NCBI GenBank assembly: GCA_016208105.1
Contig: JACQYS010000001.1
Coordinates: forward strand, 1-64,000
From: Desulfovibrio sp.
GTDB taxonomy: Bacteria > Desulfobacterota > Desulfovibrionia > Desulfovibrionales > Desulfovibrionaceae
Reading direction: 5' to 3'
DNA length: 64,000 nucleotides
Under the pieces are notes generated by a model, which was given only the letters and a program-made list of their open reading frames with translations, was not told the DNA's origin and did not search any database. Position 1 is the first letter of the stretch, and each line of letters opens with the position of its first letter. Positions 45,413 to 53,738 of the stretch are shown piece by piece. Both the position numbers and the translations under genes were made by a program.

Positions 45413-46465
45413 ATGTCCAGGATCCCCGTAGGGCTGGTGGGTGTAACCGGCTATACCGGCATGGAACTGGCCAGGCTTCTGGCCATGCATCCGTCCTTCG
45501 ATCTGGTGCGGGCGACCTCGCGCACGGACGCGGGCAAATCCCTGGCCGATATTTATCCTTTCGTGCAGGGAACGCGCCTGGGCAAGCTCACACTCACCGA
45601 GCCCGACCCCAAGGATCTGGCCTCGGCCTGCCAGCTCGTTTTTCTGGCCGTTCCCCACGGCGCGGCCATGGATACCGCAGCTGAACTTTTGGCAGCGGGA
45701 CTCAAAGTGGTGGACCTTTCGGCTGACTTTCGCCTGCACGATCCCAGCGTGTACGCCCAGTGGTACGGCCTGGAGCATCGTCATCCGGCGCTTATCGAAG
45801 AGGCGGTCTACGGCCTGCCGGAACGCTACGCCGACAAGATCGCCGGGGCGCGGCTCATCGCCAACCCGGGCTGCTACCCCACCTCCGTCATCCTGGGGCT
45901 TTGGCCCGCGCTTGCGGCCGGGCTCATCGATCCCGAGGATATCGTCTGCGACTCCAAGTCCGGCGCTTCCGGTGCCGGGCGCAAGCCTGGCGTGGCCACG
46001 CTGTTCTGCGAGATCCACGACACCTTCCGGGCATACGGCCTGGGAACGCACCGCCACACCCCGGAGATAGAGCAGGAGCTGGGCTTCGTGGCCGGCCGGG
46101 AAATGACGGTGTCGTTTAATCCGCACATCCTGCCCATCGACCGTGGCATCCTCTCCACCATCTACGCCAAGCTCAAAGGCGCCGTTACCCAGGAAGGGGT
46201 CCGGGCCATCTATGAGCAGCACTACCGCGAACATCGCTGGGTGCGGGTGCTGCCCTCAGGCAAGCTGCCGGAGACGCGCTTCGTGAGGGGCTCCATGTTC
46301 TGCGACATAGGCCTGGTGGTGGACCCGCGCACCGACAGGCTGGTGGTGTGTTCGGCCATAGACAACCTCTGCCGGGGAGCCTCTGGCCAGGCGTTGGCTT
46401 GCGCCAACCTGATGCTGGGTCTGGATATGGATGAGGGGCTTGCCCTTGCCCCGCTTATGCCCTGA
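45413..46465 (+). CDS. argC: N-acetyl-gamma-glutamyl-phosphate reductase
   Basis: 350 residues. It reduces N-acetylglutamyl phosphate with NADPH in arginine synthesis. The GVTGYTGMELARLL nucleotide-binding start, the catalytic C154 in NPGCYPTS and the later FNPHILPIDRGI are all present. GAGGAGG lies just ahead of ATG 45413. No other arginine gene is in the window. Confidence 0.97.
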   Translation: MSRIPVGLVGVTGYTGMELARLLAMHPSFDLVRATSRTDAGKSLADIYPFVQGTRLGKLTLTEPDPKDLASACQLVFLAVPHGAAMDTAAELLAAGLKVVDLSADFRLHDPSVYAQWYGLEHRHPALIEEAVYGLPERYADKIAGARLIANPGCYPTSVILGLWPALAAGLIDPEDIVCDSKSGASGAGRKPGVATLFCEIHDTFRAYGLGTHRHTPEIEQELGFVAGREMTVSFNPHILPIDRGILSTIYAKLKGAVTQEGVRAIYEQHYREHRWVRVLPSGKLPETRFVRGSMFCDIGLVVDPRTDRLVVCSAIDNLCRGASGQALACANLMLGLDMDEGLALAPLMP

Positions 46466-46541
46466 AAGTCGATTTGACATTTCTCCCTAATTAGGGCTGA
46501 TTTCTGGTCAAGTGTTCCACAAAAATGGTAACGGAGACCGG

Positions 46542-47825
46542 ATGGAATCCCCTGACGAGGCCAAAGGCGAAGAGCTCCTGGAAAAGGTGTTCGTGGCGCG
46601 CCAACCCATCTTCGACCTGAAGATGAAGGTGTGGGGCTACGAACTGCTCTATCGCCATGCCGCGGGCGCGGGTGACGCCTCGTTCTCCGACGGCGCCATC
46701 GCCACAGCCAAGGTCATCGCGGACGGGGTGGTTCTTGGCCGCTCCGGTCTTTCTCCCACGGAAAAAACGCTGGTCAACTTCCCCATGGATCTTCTCCTGG
46801 GCGGGTACGGCTTCGCCTTGCCGTCTGAAAGCTGCATCATCGAGATACTGGAAACGGTCGACCCCACCCCAGAGATTCTGCAAGCGCTTAATAAGCTCAA
46901 ATCCGCAGGCTACACATTGGCCCTGGACGACTTCGTCGGCCAGCCGGAGCATGCTCCATTCCTTGAATTGGCCGACATCATCAAGGTGGATGTGCTGGGC
47001 ACTCCTCCTGGGGAACTGCCCGGTCTTGTCGCAAGGCTCCGTGGAGCCAAGCGAATGCTTTTGGCCGAGAAGGTCGAGAACGAGGCCATGCACCAGAAGA
47101 CCCAGGCCCTGGGGTTCGATCTGTTTCAGGGCTTTTTCTTCCAGCGCCCCGAGGTGGTCACAGGAAGGAAGATGTCCAGCTCGGAAATGTCCAAGTTGAA
47201 GCTTCTCAAGGAGCTTGCCGACGAAGACTTCGATCCTGGCGTGGTATCCAAGATCATTGAGTCGGATCTGTCGCTCTCGTACAGACTCCTGCGCTACATA
47301 AACTCCGCGTCCTTTGGCAGGCTCGACGCAATAGATTCCATTCGCCAGGCCATGATGGTTCTTGGCCAGCGCAATCTGGCCAAATGGCTTCAGGCGGTTC
47401 TCATGTCGGACTTGAACCCTTCGCCCAAGGGCAAGGAACTTGTGTTCATGTCCGTCAGGCGTGCGAAGTTCCTGGAACTTTTGGGCAGGCTCCTGCTCCA
47501 TCCCCCAGCCAAGCCCGACTCCCTGTTTGTTTTGGGGCTTTTTTCCCTGCTGGATTCGCTCCTGGGCCAGCCCATGGAGGAAGTGTTGAAAGGGCTGCCC
47601 TTGACCCCTGAACTGGCCGAGGCCCTCAAGGGCGGACAGGGCCAGGCCGGCGAGCTTTTGAACCTCGCCCAGGATATGGAGCATGCCGACTGGAGGGCTG
47701 TGGAAGACATCCTGGACGAGCTGAAGCTTCCGGCCAACACCGCATCCGCACTTAACGCCGACGCCTTGCGCTTTGCCGGGGAACTGGTGAAAGACGTCTC
47801 CCCACCTCAGCCTGCTTCAAAATAG
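46542..47825 (+). CDS. EAL-HDOD domain protein (YuxH-like)
   Basis: 427 residues from ATG 46542 with GGAGA upstream; a GTG at 46512 is the other start. The N-terminal half (about 15-210) is a degenerate EAL domain: GYELLYR in place of EAL, ALDDFVG, IKVDVLG, LLAEKVENE and QGFFFQRP remain. The C-terminal half (220-400) is an HDOD domain. Such proteins usually bind or sense c-di-GMP rather than cleave it. Single gene between argC and an AT-rich gap. Confidence 0.88.
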   Translation: MESPDEAKGEELLEKVFVARQPIFDLKMKVWGYELLYRHAAGAGDASFSDGAIATAKVIADGVVLGRSGLSPTEKTLVNFPMDLLLGGYGFALPSESCIIEILETVDPTPEILQALNKLKSAGYTLALDDFVGQPEHAPFLELADIIKVDVLGTPPGELPGLVARLRGAKRMLLAEKVENEAMHQKTQALGFDLFQGFFFQRPEVVTGRKMSSSEMSKLKLLKELADEDFDPGVVSKIIESDLSLSYRLLRYINSASFGRLDAIDSIRQAMMVLGQRNLAKWLQAVLMSDLNPSPKGKELVFMSVRRAKFLELLGRLLLHPPAKPDSLFVLGLFSLLDSLLGQPMEEVLKGLPLTPELAEALKGGQGQAGELLNLAQDMEHADWRAVEDILDELKLPANTASALNADALRFAGELVKDVSPPQPASK

Positions 47826-48047
47826 AACATCCCGCCTGGCTTGCCTGGCGCCCAGGTGCAAAACTCCGTCCCGGTTTGCCTGTGAACCGCCCTGCCGGAA
47901 TGCGGCAGCAGACGCTTCACTGTGAAGGTGCGCAACACCTCTTCCCATGATGGTTCGCCCGTCAGCTGTCTCGATCCTCAAGAATAAATCCCTGTAGAGC
48001 ACGCCGGTACCGCGACGTCCATGGTGCTGGCGCGCTTCCAAATCCAT
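47817..48047 (-). CDS. Possible small PilZ-like protein or remnant
   Basis: A frame of 76 codons starts at ATG 48047 after GAGAAAGGGA. The part GRRGTGVLYRDLFLRIET, then ADGRTIMGRGVAHLHSE, loosely follows a PilZ start, but the conserved D-x-S-x-x-G is missing. It may be a decayed gene or chance. It converges on the EAL-HDOD gene with an eight-base overlap. Confidence 0.25.
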   Translation of the reverse strand: MDLEARQHHGRRGTGVLYRDLFLRIETADGRTIMGRGVAHLHSEASAAAFRQGGSQANRDGVLHLGARQARRDVLF

Positions 48048-48381
48048 TCCCTTTCTCGACGGTTGTTTCCTGCAGGTGGGCAATTTCCCTACTGTTAAGG
48101 CATTTGGCTGGTGCTAACAGACGTTAGCGGAGTGGATGTGCAGAGAAACACCAAATGCAGTGCTTGTTGATAAAAAGTATTTAATTTCAGCGAGTTAGTC
48201 GTAAACTAGGGTTGGCATCATACTTGATTGGTTGGAGTAGGAGAGAACGCATTTCAAATGCATTGTTCGAAACGTGCTCTGGTGAATTGTTGGAAAGGAA
48301 GATTGGAATCCAGAAGTCTTATGTAAAACATTTAATTATTTTCAGTAACGCGAGGAAACAGATGCGCATAAAGGAGGTAGT
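48048..48381 (+). promoter_or_regulatory. Regulatory region upstream of the YeiH-type gene
   Basis: This AT-rich gap has nested inverted repeats: outer GCATTTGG (48100-48107) / CCAAATGC (48151-48158) and inner GCTAAC (48113-48118) / GTTAGC (48123-48128). Further on, TGGCATCATACTTGAT (48213-48228) resembles a sigma54 promoter but has GA for GC at -12. A 13-bp palindrome GCATTTCAAATGC (48249-48261) follows. The repeats share GCATTT and lie at typical distances for an activator site. AAAGGAGGT precedes the ATG at 48382. Confidence 0.4.
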
Positions 48382-49821
48382 ATGAGCCAAAAAGCTGGTT
48401 TTTCTGAGGACAAAGTAGCGCTCCTGTTGGGGGCAACTATTTTTATTCTCTCAATGATGAACGTGTTTGGACTGGATTTGCTAGGATGGGTTCTCAAAAC
48501 CAACGTTTGGATTGCGCCTGGAAAAATATTCAGCGCATCTTCAAAGGCCTATGCCACGCTTCTTCCAGGATTGGCTTCACTATTCGTAACATACGTAGTG
48601 ATTACAGCCGGTTTATGCGTGGGGATAAAGCTGCTCGGGGCCGACGTAAAAGAATTCGCCAAGGCGTTCACAGTGGTCTTCTTCGTGGCTTATGCGTGCT
48701 ACGCGGTCGGGAACTACGCCCAGATCGCGGCCACGCCGGACGCCTTGAAGAAATTCAATATCCCCTGGTCACTCGGTCTGACGGGTGAAGCCGGATACAT
48801 CATCGCCCTGCTGGCTGGTATATTCGTGGGTAACTTCACTCCCGGGTTCGCGGACAAGCTCAAAGCCTCGCTGCGTCCGGAAATGTTCGTCAAGATCGCC
48901 ATCGTGATCATGGGATCGGAACTGGGTGTCAAAGCCGCGGACGCGATGGGCCTGGCCTCCTCGATCATCTTCCGGGGGCTGTGCGCCATCGTCGAGGCCT
49001 ATCTGATCTATTGGGCCGTGGTCTACTACGTGTCCCGCAAATACTTCAAATTCAGCCGTGAATGGGCCGCTCCCCTGGCTTCGGGCATCTCGATCTGCGG
49101 CGTGTCCGCGGCCATCGCCACCGGCGGCGCCATTCGTGCCCGGCCCGTGGTTCCCATAATGGTCTCTTCGCTGGTGGTTGTGTTCACCTGCGTGGAGATG
49201 GTCATCCTCCCCTTTATCGCCCAGTGGTGGCTGACCAGCGAACCCATGGTGGCCGGCGGTTGGATGGGGCTTGCCGTCAAGTCCGACGGCGGGGCCATTG
49301 CCAGCGGAGCCATCACCGACGCCCTCATCAGGGCCAAGGCGCTCAATGAGTACGGCATCAAGTATCAGGAAGGCTGGGTGGTGATGGTTACCACCACAGT
49401 GAAGATATTCATCGACGTGTTCATCGGGGTCTGGTCTTTCCTCTTGGCCTACATCTGGTGCACCAAGTTCGAATGCACCCCTGGCAAAAGAATGCAGTTC
49501 AGCGAGGTGTGGGCCCGTTTCCCGCGTTTCGTGCTGGGCTACATCCTGACCTTTGCGATTCTTTTGATCATGTGCACAACCTCTCCCGAAGGCATGAAGA
49601 TCGGCAAGAGCATGACGGGCCCCCTGAACTCCTTCCGAGTGATGTTCTTTTTGCTCACCTTCTTCTCCATCGGTTGCGTGTCCAACTTCAAGAAGCTGAT
49701 GGAGGAGGGCATCGGCAGGCTGGCGACGGTGTACGTGGTCTGCCTGTTCGGGTTCATCATCTGGGTCGGGCTGTTCATTTCCTGGCTCTTCTTCCACGGC
49801 GTGAAGCCGCCTCTGGCCTAA
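48382..49821 (+). CDS. YeiH-family putative sulfate exporter, long form
   Basis: 479 residues; the ordinary YeiH length is near 340. About 12 membrane segments. YeiH marks are LRPEMFVKIAIVIMGSELG and GISICGVSAAIATGGAIRAR. The C-terminal half has MTGPLNSFRVMFFLLTFFSIG, the other conserved part. The extra residues are at the N terminus and between the two halves. It would move an anion such as sulfite or sulfonate across the inner membrane; in a sulfate reducer this is notable. AAAGGAGG precedes the start. A 56-residue membrane protein gene follows after 18 bases. Confidence 0.82.
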   Translation: MSQKAGFSEDKVALLLGATIFILSMMNVFGLDLLGWVLKTNVWIAPGKIFSASSKAYATLLPGLASLFVTYVVITAGLCVGIKLLGADVKEFAKAFTVVFFVAYACYAVGNYAQIAATPDALKKFNIPWSLGLTGEAGYIIALLAGIFVGNFTPGFADKLKASLRPEMFVKIAIVIMGSELGVKAADAMGLASSIIFRGLCAIVEAYLIYWAVVYYVSRKYFKFSREWAAPLASGISICGVSAAIATGGAIRARPVVPIMVSSLVVVFTCVEMVILPFIAQWWLTSEPMVAGGWMGLAVKSDGGAIASGAITDALIRAKALNEYGIKYQEGWVVMVTTTVKIFIDVFIGVWSFLLAYIWCTKFECTPGKRMQFSEVWARFPRFVLGYILTFAILLIMCTTSPEGMKIGKSMTGPLNSFRVMFFLLTFFSIGCVSNFKKLMEEGIGRLATVYVVCLFGFIIWVGLFISWLFFHGVKPPLA

Positions 49822-49839
49822 ACAGCAAGGAGTTTCGTT

Positions 49840-50010
49840 ATGGAACAGATAAAGGATCTCAAGTTCGCGGAAGAAATCAAGAAGATGGAGTACGAGCCCC
49901 TAAACGACACCGAGATAAGCCTCGTGAAGTGGAGCCTGGGCATAGGTGTCACGCTGCTGGTGGTGCTGTACTTCGTGAGCGACGTCCTCTTCCCGGGCGC
50001 TCACGGTTAG
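49840..50010 (+). CDS. 56-residue membrane protein paired with the YeiH-type gene
   Basis: A short frame MEQIKDLKFAEEIKKMEYEP, then a polar stretch (LNDTEISLVKWSLGIG) and one hydrophobic segment VTLLVVLYFVSDVLF. AAGGAG lies at a proper distance before ATG 49840, 18 bases after the transporter stop. Small single-helix partners of this kind can act as transporter subunits. The family has no name that I know. Below the size limit of most gene finders. Confidence 0.75.
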   Translation: MEQIKDLKFAEEIKKMEYEPLNDTEISLVKWSLGIGVTLLVVLYFVSDVLFPGAHG

Positions 50011-50048
50011 GAGAAACGAAGACTCGCCCTCTTCGTCTCATGCACGGC

Positions 50049-50076
50049 GGGCGGCGGTCCATGAGGGCCGCCGCCC
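50049..50076 (+). other. GC-rich hairpin after the YeiH unit
   Basis: Arms GGGCGGCGG and CCGCCGCCC around a TCCATGAGGG-type loop make a very stable hairpin past the small membrane gene. No T run follows. Possibly a transcript end stabilised by structure. Confidence 0.45.
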
Positions 50077-50220
50077 AAACAGGGCGATAGGAAGGGGCTG
50101 GAGGCTAAGTCTAAATGGCCGACAAAGGCTGCCTCCGTGACAACACCGCGAAATTTGGATTTGGGAATGGCAGGCGCCAATCTGCTGGCGCGGATGAACA
50201 GCCAAGAAGTGGGTAAAGCG

Positions 50221-50445
50221 ATGAACACCTATTCGATACGGTATCTATGCGGACCAAACATGAATCTGTCGTATTCCCAGGAGGACCTGGTGCAGGCGGA
50301 CTCCATAGACGAAGCCCTGGCGCTCAAGAGCAGCTGGCCGGTGGAGAGGCGATGGGACGACACCAGCGCCTGGTCCAAGAATCCGGGCACCAGCATGTAT
50401 TACGTGGAAGCGTGGGAGGCGACGCAGCTCAAAGAGGAGAGTTAA
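50221..50445 (+). CDS. Small protein of unknown function
   Basis: 74 residues from ATG 50221 (MNTYSIRYLCGPNMNLSYSQEDL); a frame start at 50137 would add 28 residues of weaker character. A SIDEALALKSSWPVERRWDD helix follows and the protein ends YVEAWEATQLKEES. No family recognised. It has acidic, cytosolic character. Its last bases overlap the stop of the converging paaK gene by four. Confidence 0.5.
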   Translation: MNTYSIRYLCGPNMNLSYSQEDLVQADSIDEALALKSSWPVERRWDDTSAWSKNPGTSMYYVEAWEATQLKEES

Positions 50446-51755
50446 CCTTTCTCTCCCTGCTCTCCGGCCTCCCGGTCGTCCACCACCCGCTTGGTCTTGG
50501 CGAAGCTGCGGGGCAGTTCGCCCTGGCCCATCACCTCAACCCAGGCCCGAACCATCACCTGCTTTCTGAGCTCCTCGCTGACCGCTTCCGAAAGGTTCTG
50601 GTCGTAGGCCGGGTCCGTCTCCGGGCGGCGCTCCACCTGCAAAAGCATCTGGTCCTTGCCCGCCTTTCTGAACAGGTGGATGCGGAACTCGCTGCCCAGC
50701 TCCCTGAAGTGTTCGATCACCGAGGCGATCTGGCCGGGATAGATGTTCACGCCCCTGAAGATGAACATGTCGTCTGAGCGGCCGAGAATCTTGTCGTGCC
50801 GTGGCAGGCTGACCCCGCAGGAACATTCCCCGGGAATGAGCCGGGTGAGGTCGCGGGTGCGGTAGCGTATGAGCGGGGCGGCCTCTTTGCACAAGGTGGT
50901 GACCACCATTTCGCCAATCTCGCCCGGGGCCACAGGCTTTAGCGTCTCCGGATCGAGAATCTCCAGGATGTACAGGTCCGCCCAGTAGTGGACCCCCTCG
51001 TGCGCTTGGCATTCCAGGCCGGTACCCGGCCCGTAGAGCTCGGTCATGCCCACGATGTCGAAGCTTTCGGTAAGCCCCAGCATGTCCTGGAAGCGGGCAC
51101 GCATCTTCGGGGAGTGGGATTCGGCGCCGAAGATGGCCTTCTTGAGCGCGATCTTTCCCTTCAAGTGGCGCTTCTGCACCTCCTCGGCCATGAGCAGGGC
51201 CATTGAGGCGGTGGAGCAGAGCACCGTGGATTTGACGTCTTCCAGAAGCTGCAGGTGGATTTCCATGTTGCCGGGCCCCACGGGCACGGCCATGGCCCCG
51301 AAGTGTTCGCAGCCCAGCTGGAATCCGGCCCCGGCGGTCCAGAGGCCGTAGCCCACGGCGATCTGCACCCGATCCAGGGTGGTAAGCCCGGCCAGTTCGT
51401 AGCAGCGGGAGAACATGTGCTTCCAGGTGTCGATGTCGGCCTGGGTGTAGGCCAGCACCTTGCGCTTGCCGGTTGTGCCGCTTGAGGCGTGGACGCGCAC
51501 CACCTGGTCCTCGGGAACGCTTAGGAGCGGTAGGGGATAGCCTTCGCGCAGGTCGTCCACGGTGGTGAAGGGCAGGTTGGCCAGGTCCTGAAGGTCCAGC
51601 GTCATGCCGGGCTCGTATCCGGCGCCTGTAAGCTTGCGGCGGTAGGCCGGGTTGCCGTTGAAGGCGTGTTTCAGGGTCCAGTTGAGGCCTGCGATTTGCT
51701 TGGCCTCCAGCTGTTCGCCGGAATACCGTGGAAGAAAGCGGTGGGGAGTGGGCAT
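50442..51755 (-). CDS. Phenylacetate-CoA ligase family enzyme
   Basis: 437 residues. It activates an aryl acid with ATP and CoA through an acyl-adenylate. The adenylate motif VRVHASSGTTGKRK (about 85-99), the later YGPGTGLECQAHEG and RYRTRDLT, and the C-terminal FRGVNIYPGQ hinge are all visible. Related genes in sulfate reducers and archaea sit with indolepyruvate oxidoreductase in breakdown of aromatic amino acids. Here it lies downstream of an exporter and the trp operon. It is near the PaaK group, but the acid is unproved. Confidence 0.9.
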   Translation of the reverse strand: MPTPHRFLPRYSGEQLEAKQIAGLNWTLKHAFNGNPAYRRKLTGAGYEPGMTLDLQDLANLPFTTVDDLREGYPLPLLSVPEDQVVRVHASSGTTGKRKVLAYTQADIDTWKHMFSRCYELAGLTTLDRVQIAVGYGLWTAGAGFQLGCEHFGAMAVPVGPGNMEIHLQLLEDVKSTVLCSTASMALLMAEEVQKRHLKGKIALKKAIFGAESHSPKMRARFQDMLGLTESFDIVGMTELYGPGTGLECQAHEGVHYWADLYILEILDPETLKPVAPGEIGEMVVTTLCKEAAPLIRYRTRDLTRLIPGECSCGVSLPRHDKILGRSDDMFIFRGVNIYPGQIASVIEHFRELGSEFRIHLFRKAGKDQMLLQVERRPETDPAYDQNLSEAVSEELRKQVMVRAWVEVMGQGELPRSFAKTKRVVDDREAGEQGEKG

Positions 51756-51823
51756 TGGTGGTATGGGCTATGGTTACGGGTATGGGCCGGGCGACTGTTC
51801 GTAATCGCTTGACCGGGCGGAGA

Positions 51824-52687
51824 CTATCCCAAAAGCGCGATGAGAAAAACCCCCAGCACCATCAGCGCCGCCCCGGCCAGGCGTTCGCGCACCTGTCCCT
51901 CGCGCAGTATCAGCCAGCCCAGGAGCACCGCGAACACCGCACTCATGCGCTTGACCGCCACCACATAGGGCACGATGGCCACGGTAAGGGCGTACATCTG
52001 GCACACGCAGGTGACAGCCTCCAGAAATCCCGTGGCCGCCAGATCAAAGGGTTTGATCCGCACCTGGGAAAAGCCGCGCTTGGAGAGCTTCCAGACCATA
52101 GGGGTGAGAAACACCGTGGTGATGCCAAAGGCGCACATGATCCAGAACATGGGCGCGGAGTGGCGAAGGCCGATCTTGTCGATATTGGCCGAAATAGACC
52201 ACAGAAAGGCCACCATGAGCATGAGCCGCGCCCCCTTATCTCGCATGAGGGCCTTGAACGGTTCCAGAGGGCCGCGCCGCATGCGGCCTAAGTTCAGCAC
52301 GTAGGAGCCGGCCACGATGCTCACGATGCCCAGGATGCCCATGGGATCGGGAAATTCTCCCAGCATGATAGGCGAGGTGACCAACAGAAAAAGCGGGGTG
52401 GCCGTGAGCATGGGCGCGGCCAGGGACAGATCCGAGGATTCCAAGGCCTTGACGTAGCAGTAAAGCGTGAACGCGGCCAATGGCCCGGTGACGGCGAGTG
52501 CCACCCAGAACCCGGCCGTAAGCTCCGGAATGCCTTCGCGCATCACAGGCAGGCAGAGAAAAAGCGTGGTGGTGAGGCAATAGGCCCAGGTAACCACCAA
52601 GGGCTCCACGCCGAGAACACTGCGCTTCAGGCACAGGTCCTTCACGGCCTGGCTGAAGGCCGCTACGAGCATCAGCACAATCCACAT
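51824..52687 (-). CDS. EamA/DMT-family transporter
   Basis: 287 residues with ten membrane segments in two EamA halves; the first opens with IVLMLVAAFSQAVKDLCLKRS, the second after about residue 145. Members export amino acids or other small metabolites. It lies 100 bases after trpA on the same strand, so an aromatic amino acid or precursor is a plausible cargo. Its own promoter cannot be excluded. Confidence 0.85.
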   Translation of the reverse strand: MWIVLMLVAAFSQAVKDLCLKRSVLGVEPLVVTWAYCLTTTLFLCLPVMREGIPELTAGFWVALAVTGPLAAFTLYCYVKALESSDLSLAAPMLTATPLFLLVTSPIMLGEFPDPMGILGIVSIVAGSYVLNLGRMRRGPLEPFKALMRDKGARLMLMVAFLWSISANIDKIGLRHSAPMFWIMCAFGITTVFLTPMVWKLSKRGFSQVRIKPFDLAATGFLEAVTCVCQMYALTVAIVPYVVAVKRMSAVFAVLLGWLILREGQVRERLAGAALMVLGVFLIALLG

Positions 52688-52787
52688 GTCTTTGTCCGCG
52701 CGTTACTGCCGGACGCCGGCCGATGCTAGAGCAAGGGCGGCGCAGGCGTATTAGGAGCATAGTCCGCGCCGGGCGGAATCCCTAGCC

Positions 52788-53561
52788 CTATTTGCCGCCC
52801 GCTCGCCAGCCCTCCATGAAGCTCGCCGCGCTCTTGTGCGCATCGATGTGTCTAATAAGCGCCGATCCGATGACCACCGCGTCGATCAAATCCCCGAAAG
52901 GCGCTACCTGCTCGGGTCGGGCGATGCCGAATCCCAGGGCAATGGGTACGGTAAAGTAAGGGCGCACCTCGGCCAGCTTGGCCAGTACTTCCTCGGGCAG
53001 GCTCTCGCGCACGCCCGTGGTGCCGAGCACCGACACGAAGTATACGAATCCCTTGGCCACCTTGGCGTATTGCTCCAGGCGCTCCTTTGGAGTGTTTAAT
53101 CCCACCAGGCAGATGAGGTTCGTGCCCGTGCCCTCAAGGGCCTTGGCTGCCGGGCCGGTTTCCTCGAGCGGCAGATCCGGGATGATGAGCCCGGACACTC
53201 CGGCCGCGGCGCAGTCGCGTCCCAGTTTCTCAAGGCCGTACTGCAGGAAGGGGTTGTAGTAGCCCATGAGCACGAGTCCGGCCTTGAAGGAACCCTTGCG
53301 CTTGGCAAGCTCGGAGAGAATCCAGGCCAGGCACACGCCGCGCTCCAGGCAGTCGAGGCTGGCCTGCTCCACCACCGGGCCGTCGGCCACCGGGTCGGAG
53401 AAGGGCACGCCTATTTCGATGATGTCCGCTCCTCCGGCGTCCAGCGCGGCCAGTTCGTCCCAGAAACGGTCGCTGTCCGGAAATCCGCCGGGCAGGTAGG
53501 GGATGACGGCCTTGCGGCCGGACGCGTTCGCGGTGCGTATTCTCTCGGTCAGAATGGACAT
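52788..53561 (-). CDS. trpA: Tryptophan synthase alpha chain
   Basis: 257 residues. It releases indole from indole-glycerol phosphate. The two catalytic acids fall at the usual numbers, E49 (DIIEIGVPFSDP) and D60 (VADGP). The G-P-F motif and phosphate site (GFGIARPEQV) are present. It is the last gene of the trp cluster. A 175-base spacer with hairpin repeats separates it from trpB, which is unusual for this pair. Confidence 0.97.
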   Translation of the reverse strand: MSILTERIRTANASGRKAVIPYLPGGFPDSDRFWDELAALDAGGADIIEIGVPFSDPVADGPVVEQASLDCLERGVCLAWILSELAKRKGSFKAGLVLMGYYNPFLQYGLEKLGRDCAAAGVSGLIIPDLPLEETGPAAKALEGTGTNLICLVGLNTPKERLEQYAKVAKGFVYFVSVLGTTGVRESLPEEVLAKLAEVRPYFTVPIALGFGIARPEQVAPFGDLIDAVVIGSALIRHIDAHKSAASFMEGWRAGGK

Positions 53562-53738
53562 GTATTTCAGCCTCCGGCGGCCAGGGAGGAAACTTTTTGA
53601 AAAAGTTTTCTCCCTGGACCCTCTTTCAAAAACTTTTACGCTGCTTCGCGGGATTCGCTTGTGAACAACGCGACGCCAATTGCCGGGGTCCGGGGGCAGG
53701 CTCTGCCCCCGGCGGGTCCAGGGCGGAGCCCTGGTCCT
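53562..53738 (-). repeat. Intergenic hairpin repeat between trpB and trpA
   Basis: The spacer carries CCTCCGGCGG (53571-53580), a 37-base near-palindrome with CTTTTTGAAAAAG centre (53581-53617), a TTTCAAAAACTTTTA box, and hairpins with arms CCGGGGGCA/TGCCCCCGG (53690-53712) and CCAGGGC/GCCCTGG (53718-53734). A similar block lies before trpB (54925-54982). Confidence 0.75.
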
